DNA of 12,738 bases, taken from NCBI GenBank assembly GCA_030609125.1, contig JAUWCW010000023.1, positions 1-12,738 of the forward strand, written 5' to 3'. The translations under genes and the position numbers were made by a program. The notes beneath the pieces are model-generated. The model did no database searches, was not told where the DNA came from, and saw only the letters and a list, made by a program, of their open reading frames with translations. This stretch comes from Candidatus Rokuibacteriota bacterium (GTDB lineage: Bacteria > JAUVQV01). Shown here piece after piece: positions 1-8,418 of the stretch (positions are counted from its first letter, which is position 1; each line of letters begins with the position of its first letter).

Positions 1-810
1 CACGTCTCCATGACCTACGGGCTCAAGGGGCCGAACGCCTGCGTCGTGACGGCCTGCGCCAGCGGCAACAACTCCCTGGCATCCGCTGCCCGCAGGATAA
101 TGCTCGGGGAGGCGACGGCTATGCTCGCCGGCGGTACGGAAGCGGGGATCACTCCCATGGGCATCAGCGGTTTCAACGGCCTCAAGGCTCTCTCCACCCG
201 CAACGACGAGCCCGCGGGAGCGTCCCGGCCCTTCGATCTTGAGCGTGACGGTTTCGTCATGGGAGAGGGGGCGGGGGTCCTCGTCCTGGAGTCGGCGGAG
301 CACGCTCTGGCCCGGGGCGCGCGCATCTACGCCGAGCTGGCGGGCTACGGGGAGACCGCCGACGCCTACCACGTGACCGCTCCCGCGCCGGGAGGGGAGG
401 GCGCGGCGCGGTGCATGAAGAGGGCCCTTCTTTCCGCCGGCCTCGAACCCGGGCAGATCGGGTACATCAATGCTCACGGGACGTCGACCAGGTCCAACGA
501 CCAGGCGGAGACGGAGGCGATCAAGAGGGTCTTCGGCGAGGATGCCTACCGCATACCCGTCAGTTCCACCAAGTCCATGACGGGCCACCTCCTCGGCGCC
601 GCCAGCGGCATCGAGGCCATCGTTTCGGTTCTCGTCATCGACCGCAAGGTGATACCCCCCACCACGAACCTCGACAACCCCGACCCCGGCTGTGATCTCG
701 ATTACGTGCCGAACGAGGCCCGCAAGGCGGACGTCAGGGCCGTCCTGAGCAACTCTTTCGGCTTCGGCGGCGTCAACGGCTGCGTGGTCTTCACGGAATT
801 CACTCCCTGA
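1..810 (+). CDS. fabF: Beta-ketoacyl-ACP synthase II (FabF), 5'-truncated by window edge
   Basis: This is the C-terminal part (269 residues seen) of the condensing enzyme that elongates acyl-ACP with malonyl-ACP in cytoplasmic type II fatty acid synthesis. The frame is open from base 1, so the start lies outside the window; the ATG at base 10 is internal. The thiolase-fold catalytic triad is complete: the nucleophile Cys at bases 55-57 (TACASGNNS), a His at 475-477 (NAHGTST) and a second His at 586-588 (TGHLLGAAS). A glycine-rich C-terminal motif, NSFGFGGVN, follows. About 250 residues lie after the Cys, as in E. coli FabF. FabB is possible, but the sequence around the Cys and the C terminus fit FabF better. 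The next gene, rnc, starts about 75 bases downstream on the same strand, probably in the same transcript; I see no terminator between them. Confidence 0.95.
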   Translation, partial: HVSMTYGLKGPNACVVTACASGNNSLASAARRIMLGEATAMLAGGTEAGITPMGISGFNGLKALSTRNDEPAGASRPFDLERDGFVMGEGAGVLVLESAEHALARGARIYAELAGYGETADAYHVTAPAPGGEGAARCMKRALLSAGLEPGQIGYINAHGTSTRSNDQAETEAIKRVFGEDAYRIPVSSTKSMTGHLLGAASGIEAIVSVLVIDRKVIPPTTNLDNPDPGCDLDYVPNEARKADVRAVLSNSFGFGGVNGCVVFTEFTP

Positions 811-883
811 CCGGGTTCCTTCCCGCTCCCCCCACCGTGCGTATCCGGAGAATGCCCCTTTTGAAAGAATCAGCTTCCGGGAG

Positions 884-1591
884 ATGATGGGCGTGGAAAC
901 CGGACAGAGCCACGACGATCTGCAGCGGCGGATCGGCTACGACTTCAGGGATCCCGGCTTTCTCAGGGAAGCCCTCACCCACAGCTCGTTTGCCAATGAG
1001 AAGCCCGGCGGCGGGGCGGAGCACAACGAGCGGCTGGAGTTTCTCGGGGATGCCGTCCTCGGCCTGGCCGCTGCGGGGTACCTGTGCGAACTCTTTCCCG
1101 ATGTCCGGGAAGGGGAGCTCTCACGGCTGCGGGCCCGGCTGGTGAACGAGAAGTCGCTGGCGGAGGCGGCGCGGCGGCTGGACTTGGGAGAGCACCTTCT
1201 CCTGGGCCGGGGTGAGGAAAGATCCGGGGGAAGGCGGAAGCAGTCCATACTCGCCGACGCGGCGGAGGCTCTCGTGGGAGCGGTCTTCCGCGACGGCGGC
1301 TGGTCGGAGGCGTACCGGGTGGTTCGGAGTTTCTTTCTTCAGACGCCGGAGGGCGGTGTTCTCCGGGCCACGCCGGATGCCAAGACCAGGCTCCAGGAGC
1401 TGTGCCAGGAAAGGTTTCGGGAGGCGCCCCGCTACCGTCTTCTCTCCCAGAGCGGCCCTTCCCACGTGCCGATCTTCACCGTGGCCGTCGTCAGGGGCGA
1501 CGAGGCCCTGGCGGAGGGAACGGGGAAAAGCAAGAAGGAAGCCGAGCAGGCCGCCGCCGAGGAAGCCCTGGAGAAGCTGGATCGCCCATGA
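884..1591 (+). CDS. rnc: Ribonuclease III
   Basis: This double-strand-specific endoribonuclease processes rRNA precursors and structured mRNAs in the cytoplasm. The protein is 235 aa, typical for bacterial RNase III. The RNase III domain spans about residues 11-150 and carries the signature NERLEFLGDAVLG at 48-60. The metal-binding acidic residues are E52, D56, D125 and E128; the D56-to-E128 spacing matches D45-E117 of E. coli. A double-stranded RNA binding domain follows at about 160-232, ending in the usual GKSKKEAEQAAAEEAL. The start is uncertain: ATG 884 and ATG 887 lie almost on top of the GGGAG at 879-883, whereas the in-frame GTG at 893 stands 9 bases from it and may be the true start (232 aa). 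The stop overlaps the der start by four bases (ATGA), implying translational coupling. In many bacteria the coupled partner of rnc is era rather than der. Confidence 0.96.
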   Translation: MMGVETGQSHDDLQRRIGYDFRDPGFLREALTHSSFANEKPGGGAEHNERLEFLGDAVLGLAAAGYLCELFPDVREGELSRLRARLVNEKSLAEAARRLDLGEHLLLGRGEERSGGRRKQSILADAAEALVGAVFRDGGWSEAYRVVRSFFLQTPEGGVLRATPDAKTRLQELCQERFREAPRYRLLSQSGPSHVPIFTVAVVRGDEALAEGTGKSKKEAEQAAAEEALEKLDRP

Positions 1592-2919
1592 TCTCATCGC
1601 CCGTGGTGGCCATAATCGGCCGTCCGAACGTCGGCAAATCGACCCTCTTCAACCGTCTTGTGGGCCGCCGCCAGGCCATAGTCGACAACGAGCCGGGGGT
1701 GACCCGGGACCGCCAGTACGGGGTCGTGGAGTGGGCGGGCCGCCGCTTCACCCTGGTCGACACCGGCGGTTTCGACGCCTTCGCCGAGGAAGAGATGACC
1801 GTGCGTATCCGGGAGCAGGCGGCGGCGGCCCTCGGTGAGGCCTCCCTGGTCCTCTTCGTCGTCGATGCCCTGGAAGGGTTGAACCCCCTGGAGGTGGAAC
1901 TGGCCAGGATCCTGAGGGCCAAGGGGGAGGGCCGGGTCCTGCTGCTGGCCAACAAGGTCGACAACCCCGGACGCGAGGAGGGTATCTACGATTTCTACCG
2001 GCTGGGGGTGGAGCGGGTCTTTCCCGTTTCAGCCGAGCACGGCCTCGGCTTCGACGATGTCCTCGACGCGGTGGTGCGGATTCTGCCCGCGGGGGACGTT
2101 TCCGAGGAGAAGGAGCGGCCCCTGCAGGCGGCCATCGTCGGCCGCCCCAACGTCGGCAAGTCCTCTCTCGTCAACGCCATCCTCGGTGAGCAGAGGGTCA
2201 TCGTCGACAGCACTCCGGGGACGACGCGCGACGCCGTCGACACGCCGTTCGTCTTCGACGGCAGCCCCTGGGTGCTGATCGACACGGCGGGCATCCGCCG
2301 GCGGGGAAAGATAGATCGAACGCTGGAGAAGTACAGCGTCATCAGGGCCCGGCGCGCCATAGAGAGGACCGACGTCTGCGTCCTGGCTCTTGACGCGGAG
2401 GAGATGGTGACGGACCAGGACGCCAACATCGGGGGCCTCATAACCGAGGCCGAGAAGGGTTGCGTCATCGCCGTCAACAAGTGGGACCTGGTCGACATGG
2501 GGCCGCGGGCCGGCGACGAGTACAAGCGCAAGATCGCCGAAAGCCTGAAGCACCTCTCCTGGGCGCCGCTGGTCTTCACCTCGGCCCTGACGGGGAGGGG
2601 GATAGAGAAGCTGCTGGGGGCGGTGAGCAGGGCCCACGTGCAGTTCACCCGCAGGATTTCGACCCCCGATCTGAACAGCTTCTTCCGCGGCGCCGTCCGG
2701 GCCTACAAGCCGCCGACGTACAAGGGCAAGTCCGTCTCCCTCGGCTACATAACACAGGAGAAGACGGGCCCGCCGACCTTCGCCGTTCTGGTGAACGACC
2801 CGGCGAGGGTGCACTTCACCTACCGCCGCTACCTGGTGAACAGGATACGGGAAGAATTCGGCCTGGAGGGAACCGCCGTGGTGCTCCGGTTCAAGGCCAA
2901 AAAGAGCTCGCGGTGCTGA
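1588..2919 (+). CDS. der: Ribosome biogenesis GTPase Der (EngA)
   Basis: Der is a tandem GTPase needed for maturation of the 50S ribosomal subunit. The protein is 443 aa, the usual size. The first GTPase domain has GRPNVGKS at residues 11-18, DTGG at 58-61 and NKVD at 122-125. The second has GRPNVGKS at 185-192, DTAG at 232-235 and NKWD at 297-300. The C-terminal third is the KH-like domain of the family. Two complete G domains in one chain exclude Era. The frame stays open upstream inside rnc, but ATG 1588 is chosen because the protein then begins directly with the G domain (ISSPVVAIIGRPN), it overlaps the rnc stop as ATGA, and GGAGAAG lies at 1570-1576. The C terminus is followed within a few bases by the -35 box of the metK promoter. 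Confidence 0.97.
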   Translation: MISSPVVAIIGRPNVGKSTLFNRLVGRRQAIVDNEPGVTRDRQYGVVEWAGRRFTLVDTGGFDAFAEEEMTVRIREQAAAALGEASLVLFVVDALEGLNPLEVELARILRAKGEGRVLLLANKVDNPGREEGIYDFYRLGVERVFPVSAEHGLGFDDVLDAVVRILPAGDVSEEKERPLQAAIVGRPNVGKSSLVNAILGEQRVIVDSTPGTTRDAVDTPFVFDGSPWVLIDTAGIRRRGKIDRTLEKYSVIRARRAIERTDVCVLALDAEEMVTDQDANIGGLITEAEKGCVIAVNKWDLVDMGPRAGDEYKRKIAESLKHLSWAPLVFTSALTGRGIEKLLGAVSRAHVQFTRRISTPDLNSFFRGAVRAYKPPTYKGKSVSLGYITQEKTGPPTFAVLVNDPARVHFTYRRYLVNRIREEFGLEGTAVVLRFKAKKSSRC

Positions 2920-2925
2920 AAGGAG

Positions 2926-2954
2926 TTGAAACCTGTAAGCTTCCGTGTTATAAG
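2926..2954 (+). promoter_or_regulatory. Sigma70-type promoter for metK-ahcY
   Basis: The sequence has TTGAAA at 2926-2931, a 17-base spacer, then TATAAG at 2949-2954, each matching 5 of 6 consensus bases. TG at 2946-2947 gives an extended -10 as well. It sits in the only AT-rich patch of this GC-rich neighbourhood, directly after the der stop. The expected transcription start is about base 2961, leaving a 5' leader of about 76 bases before metK. This marks metK-ahcY as a separate transcription unit from fabF-rnc-der. Confidence 0.72.
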
Positions 2955-2972
2955 AACTTTCTTTGAACGTGT

Positions 2973-2996
2973 GCCGGTGAGCGGATAACGCCCGGT
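2973..2996 (+). promoter_or_regulatory. Possible hairpin in the metK 5' leader
   Basis: GCCGG (2973-2977) can pair with CCGGT (2992-2996, including one G-U). Inside it, GCG (2981-2983) pairs with CGC (2989-2991), leaving a three-base UGA bulge and a GAUAA loop. The element lies wholly in the predicted leader between the start site and the Shine-Dalgarno sequence GGAGGG (3025-3030). It does not match a SAM or SAH riboswitch that I can recognise, and short hairpins arise easily in GC-rich DNA, so a regulatory role is only a possibility. Confidence 0.25.
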
Positions 2997-3036
2997 CTCA
3001 GAAGGCGCGGGCAGCAAGGAGCACGGAGGGATCACC

Positions 3037-5476
<2,440 letters not shown>

Positions 5477-5499
5477 CCCGGACGGTACCGTGGCGGAAT

Positions 5500-5534
5500 C
5501 TCCCCGGCCGGGCTGCGCCGGGGAGTTTTCTTTT
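5500..5534 (+). terminator. Rho-independent terminator after ahcY
   Basis: CTCCCCGGC (5500-5508) pairs perfectly with GCCGGGGAG (5517-5525), giving a 9-bp stem with an 8-base loop. It is followed at once by TTTTCTTTT (5526-5534). It ends the metK-ahcY transcript. The next start codon lies only 14 bases after the T tract, so a separate promoter for the ABC genes has almost no room downstream of it. Confidence 0.92.
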
Positions 5535-5548
5535 GGGAGACAGGGAGC

Positions 5549-6373
5549 ATGACCCGGGATCGGGGACTGATAGAGCTCAGGGATGTCAGCTGCAGCTATC
5601 CGCTGCTGGACGGGGAGCGCCGGACGGCTCTGCGCGAGGTCTCCCTCGAGGTGCGAGAGGGAGAGGTGCTGGTCGTCCTCGGCGCCGGCGGGGCGGGCAA
5701 AACCACCCTCGCCTGCGTGCTGGCGGGCGTCACGGCGCCGGAGGCGGGCACAGTCAGGCGGGGGCCGGCCCTGTCGGGGCAGGGAGACTCATCCCTGCCC
5801 GTCGGCCTGGTAACCCAGAACCCTGAGGACACCTTCACCAGTCCCGTCGTGCGGGAGGAGATGGGGCTCATCCTGCAGAACCTGGAGTGGGCGGACGGGG
5901 AAATCGACCGGGCCGTGGACGCCATGCTGGCGGAGGTCGGCCTCGGCGGCCACGCCGAAGTCTCCCCCACCCTCCTTTCGGGCGGGCAGAAGCAGATTCT
6001 GGCCCTGGCGTCGACACTCATTGCCGATCCGGCCCTGCTGGTCCTGGACGAGCCGCTTTCTCTTCTTGACAGGCGCGGAAGGGAGGAGGTGTCCACCCTC
6101 CTGAGCCGCCGGTCGGAACGGGCCGGGAGAGCGGAGGTCTACCTTTCCAGCGAAGTGGGGGACGCGCTGAGGGGCGACAGGACAATCGTTCTCGCCCGGG
6201 GCAGCGTGGCCTGGGAGGGCCCCTCGGCGGAACTGCCCCTCTCCGAAGATGCCCTCGCCGAATGGGGGCTGCTCACCCCCGACCTTTCCCTGCTGGCGGG
6301 GCTTCTCTTCCCTCCTCCGGCGCCGGAGGGCAGAGCGCTCTGGCGTGCGGACGAGCTGGCGCGGCGCCTGTGA
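5549..6373 (+). CDS. ECF-type ABC transporter ATPase, EcfA-like, lacking switch histidine
   Basis: This 274-aa cytoplasmic ATPase resembles subunits of energy-coupling factor importers, which power uptake of vitamins or metal ions. It has Walker A GAGGAGKTT at residues 45-53, a Q-loop in the EcfA style (TQNPED, Q90), signature LSGGQ at 143-147, Walker B LLVLDE at 163-168 with the catalytic Glu E168, and D-loop D174. The switch His expected about residue 201 is replaced: the segment reads VYLSSEVGDA, with Ser where His normally stands. GGGAG at 5535-5539, nine bases upstream, supports the start. The stop overlaps the start of the second ATPase (GTGA). No EcfT membrane subunit or S component lies nearby, so the substrate cannot be inferred. 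It could alternatively belong to another cobalt/nickel (CbiO-like) subtype. Confidence 0.87.
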   Translation: MTRDRGLIELRDVSCSYPLLDGERRTALREVSLEVREGEVLVVLGAGGAGKTTLACVLAGVTAPEAGTVRRGPALSGQGDSSLPVGLVTQNPEDTFTSPVVREEMGLILQNLEWADGEIDRAVDAMLAEVGLGGHAEVSPTLLSGGQKQILALASTLIADPALLVLDEPLSLLDRRGREEVSTLLSRRSERAGRAEVYLSSEVGDALRGDRTIVLARGSVAWEGPSAELPLSEDALAEWGLLTPDLSLLAGLLFPPPAPEGRALWRADELARRL

Positions 6374-7263
6374 CGATACGGCTGCGCGACGTCCACTTCA
6401 CGTACGCCGCCGGTACGCCCTGGGCGCGTCCCGTTCTGAAGGGGATCGACCTCGAAGTTCCGGCGGGCGAGTGCCTCGGCATTCTGGGGGGCAACGGGTC
6501 GGGGAAGACCACCCTCGTGAGGCACATGAACGGGCTGCTCCTGCCCCAGCGGGGAACGGTGCAGGTGGGAGAGATAACGCTCACCCCGAAAACGAAGTCC
6601 TCCCGTCTGCTCTCCGGTGAGACGGGACTGGTCTTTCAGTTTCCCGAAAAGCAGCTTTTCGCGGAGACGGTCTACGATGATATCGCCTTCGGCCTGGAGT
6701 TTGCCGGTTCTCCCGCCGGCGAGATCCCCGGGCGGGTGGAGGAGGCGCTCCGGCAGGTGGGGCTCGACCCCGGCACGTACGGGCGCCGTTCGCCCTTCTC
6801 CCTCAACTGGGGAGAGAAGCGGCAGGTCGCAATAGCCGGGGTCCTGGTCCTCGATACCCCCAGGCTCGTCTTTGACGAACCGGGAGCGGGCCTCGATCCG
6901 GCGGGGCGCCGGAGGATCACCGACCTCATGCGTGAGCTGGCGGGACGGGGCAAGACGGTGATGGTGGTCTCCCACCATCTGGACGACATCTTCCGGGTCG
7001 CCGACAGGCTCGCCGTCCTCGGAGACGGACGGGTCGTATTCCACGGATCGCTGGAAGAGCTGTGCCGCCACGACGATCTGGACCGGTGGGGGCTCGAGTG
7101 GCCGCCCCTGATCAGGGCCGTGAAGGCCGTCGCCGCGCGCCACCCCGGCCTTGAGACAGCCGTGCGCACCCCCCGGGAAGCCGCCGCGGTCCTCCGCCCC
7201 CTCCTGCAAAGTGCCCCCTCCACACCTCCCCCTCTTGGCAAAGGGGGATTGAGGGGGATTTGA
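6370..7263 (+). CDS. ECF-type ABC transporter ATPase, EcfA-like, with degenerate signature and repeat-encoded tail
   Basis: This is the second ATPase of the pair, 297 aa from a GTG start at 6370. An ATG at 6262 would add 36 residues, but these lie inside the preceding gene and look like proline- and alanine-rich read-through. The GTGA overlap and the immediate start of the ABC fold (TIRLRDVHFTY) favour the GTG. Motifs are Walker A GGNGSGKTT at 40-48, the EcfA-type Q-loop FQFPEKQLF (Q90), Walker B RLVFDEP with E170, and the switch His in VVSHHLDD (H202). The signature is unusual: LNWGE at 145-149 instead of LSGGQ. The last dozen residues (PPPLGKGGLRGI) are encoded by a dispersed DNA repeat, and the stop codon lies at the repeat edge, so the natural C terminus was probably altered. 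Together with the upstream subunit it should form a heterodimer. Confidence 0.88.
   Translation: MTIRLRDVHFTYAAGTPWARPVLKGIDLEVPAGECLGILGGNGSGKTTLVRHMNGLLLPQRGTVQVGEITLTPKTKSSRLLSGETGLVFQFPEKQLFAETVYDDIAFGLEFAGSPAGEIPGRVEEALRQVGLDPGTYGRRSPFSLNWGEKRQVAIAGVLVLDTPRLVFDEPGAGLDPAGRRRITDLMRELAGRGKTVMVVSHHLDDIFRVADRLAVLGDGRVVFHGSLEELCRHDDLDRWGLEWPPLIRAVKAVAARHPGLETAVRTPREAAAVLRPLLQSAPSTPPPLGKGGLRGI
7226..7260. repeat. Dispersed palindromic repeat (PPLxKGG / NPPQSPF type)
   Basis: TCCCCCT (7227-7233) and AGGGGGA (7242-7248) form an inverted repeat around CTTGGCAA. GGGGGATT occurs twice in tandem (7243-7250 and 7253-7260). From memory, this is the kind of short element that turns up at many sites in several bacterial phyla and gives hypothetical-protein fragments reading NPPQSPF or PPLAKGG. 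Only one copy is in the window, so repetition in this genome is inferred. It lies inside the 3' end of the second ABC ATPase gene, whose TGA follows at 7261. Confidence 0.62.
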
Positions 7264-7282
7264 TAGTCCGTTCTCGGTTGGG

Positions 7283-7305
7283 CGCAGGCTGAAGCCTGCG
7301 GCTAC
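7283..7305 (-). repeat. REP-like palindrome with 5' GTAG
   Basis: CGCAGGCT (7283-7290) and AGCCTGCG (7293-7300) are perfect inverted arms around GA. Folded, this gives a 7-bp stem with a UGAA tetraloop. Read on the minus strand, the palindrome is preceded by GTAG (7302-7305) and one C. A GTAG tetranucleotide before a palindrome is the layout described for REP elements mobilised by REP-associated tyrosine transposases (RAYTs). No transposase gene is in the window. Repetition elsewhere is inferred. Confidence 0.58.
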
Positions 7306-7325
7306 ATCGGGTCGGGGTCGTCCCG

Positions 7326-7355
7326 TCGACTGCCCGGGGGGCAATGGTTTACAAT
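7326..7355 (+). promoter_or_regulatory. Possible promoter for the mscS gene
   Basis: TCGACT (7326-7331, 4 of 6 to TTGACA) is followed after 18 bases by TACAAT (7350-7355, 5 of 6 to TATAAT). The predicted transcription start falls near base 7362, right at an in-frame ATG. That would make the message leaderless or nearly so, and would exclude the ATG at 7344 as the start. The -10 is good and the -35 is weak. Confidence 0.4.
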
Positions 7356-7361
7356 GCACGG

Positions 7362-8396
7362 ATGGAAATGCTCCCGGTGATCCGCATCACGCCGTCGCCT
7401 TTCATCGACGCGGTGATCATCGTCGTCGCCTCGGCGGTGGCGGCGCTCCTGATCGATCTTTTCGTCACCCGGGTCGTTTCCCGGCTCGTCTCGTCCACCT
7501 CTTCCGATTTCGACGACCGGCTCATCGCCGCTCTCCACCGCCCCGTCTTTCTGACCGCCTTCCTCCTGGGAACGGCCCTGGCGATGAGGGTGCTCAACCT
7601 TCCCCTCATCTACTTCAACACCGTTCAGACACTCCTCGTCATCATCTGGTCGGTGGCGGTGGTGCGCATCGCCGGTGTCGTCTTCGACTATCTTCCCCGC
7701 TTCATCCCGGGAGATTCGAGCGCCGGCCAGCACCTGGGTACGCTCCTGAAGAACATCACCGTCGTCATCGTCCTCGCCCTGGGGGTCATGGGGGTGCTCT
7801 CGGCCTGGAGCGTCAGCATCACGCCCCTCCTGGCCTCGGCGGGGATCGCCGGCGCGGCGGTCGCCTTCGCCGCCAAGGACACGATCGCCAATTTCCTCGG
7901 CGGCATCAGCGTTCTCGTCGATCGCCCCTACAGCGTGGGCCACTACATCGTTCTCGAGAGCGGGGAGAGGGGAGAGGTGGTGGACATAGGCCTGCGAAGC
8001 ACCAGGATCAAGACCCGCGACGACGTCCTCATCACGGTCCCCAACTCCCTGATGGCGACCTCCAAGATCATCAACGAGAGCGCTCCCATCAAGAGGTTCA
8101 GGGTGCGCCTGCCGGTGGGGGTCGCCTACGGCTCCGACCCGGCCCAGGTTGAGAGAATCCTCCTTGGGATCGCCGCCTCGCACGAGGGGGTCGAGAAGGC
8201 GCCGGAACCGAGGGTGCGCTTCCGCGCCTTCGCCGACTCGTCACTGAGCTTCGAGCTGCTCTGCTGGGCCGACGACCCCATGAACAAGGGTAAGATAATC
8301 CACGAGCTCAACCTGGCGATCTACGAGCGGTTCAACGCCGAGGGCGTGACCATCCCGTTTCCCCAGCGCGACGTTCACCTGCACCGGACGGAATAG
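7362..8396 (+). CDS. MscS-family small-conductance mechanosensitive channel
   Basis: This inner-membrane channel of about 344 aa should open under membrane tension and release solutes during hypo-osmotic shock. Hydrophobic segments lie near residues 14-35, 61-83, 87-108 and 131-150. They are followed by the MscS pore helix and the conserved stretch AGAAVAFAAKDTIANFLGG (164-181 region), then VDRPYSVGHYI leading into the cytoplasmic beta domain with VPNS and the C-terminal alpha/beta vestibule ending near FPQRDVHL. With four spans it is slightly longer than E. coli MscS (three spans). Three in-frame ATGs (7344, 7362, 7368) compete and none has a good Shine-Dalgarno sequence. 7362 is preferred because a likely -10 box covers 7350-7355; 7344 would give 350 aa. 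The gene is convergent with the minus-strand operon, 22 bases away. The particular paralogue (MscS, YnaI, YbdG type) is not resolved. Confidence 0.9.
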   Translation: MEMLPVIRITPSPFIDAVIIVVASAVAALLIDLFVTRVVSRLVSSTSSDFDDRLIAALHRPVFLTAFLLGTALAMRVLNLPLIYFNTVQTLLVIIWSVAVVRIAGVVFDYLPRFIPGDSSAGQHLGTLLKNITVVIVLALGVMGVLSAWSVSITPLLASAGIAGAAVAFAAKDTIANFLGGISVLVDRPYSVGHYIVLESGERGEVVDIGLRSTRIKTRDDVLITVPNSLMATSKIINESAPIKRFRVRLPVGVAYGSDPAQVERILLGIAASHEGVEKAPEPRVRFRAFADSSLSFELLCWADDPMNKGKIIHELNLAIYERFNAEGVTIPFPQRDVHLHRTE

Positions 8397-8418
8397 AAGA
8401 ACGACAGTGCGTGGTTTG

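Noticed and set aside
1402-1587. Upstream extension of der in the same frame
   Set aside because: It lies inside rnc and translates to Arg- and Gly-rich sequence. The ATG at 1588 has the ATGA overlap and starts the G domain directly.
2920-3036. SAM riboswitch upstream of metK
   Set aside because: The leader is only about 76 bases from the predicted start site and I could not match it to SAM-I, SAM-II or SAM/SAH consensus features.
5482-5491. ACGGTACCGT palindrome after ahcY
   Set aside because: A 10-base palindrome without a loop is short and close to chance expectation. It adds nothing to the terminator beside it.
6262-6369. ATG-initiated extension of the second ABC ATPase
   Set aside because: The 36 added residues overlap the first ATPase and show no ABC-fold character. 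The GTG at the GTGA overlap fits better.
6139-7359. 406-codon open frame antisense to the ABC ATPases, containing NPPQSPFAK
   Set aside because: It is a shadow of two real ATPase genes. The NPPQSPFAK stretch only shows the minus-strand reading of the dispersed repeat.
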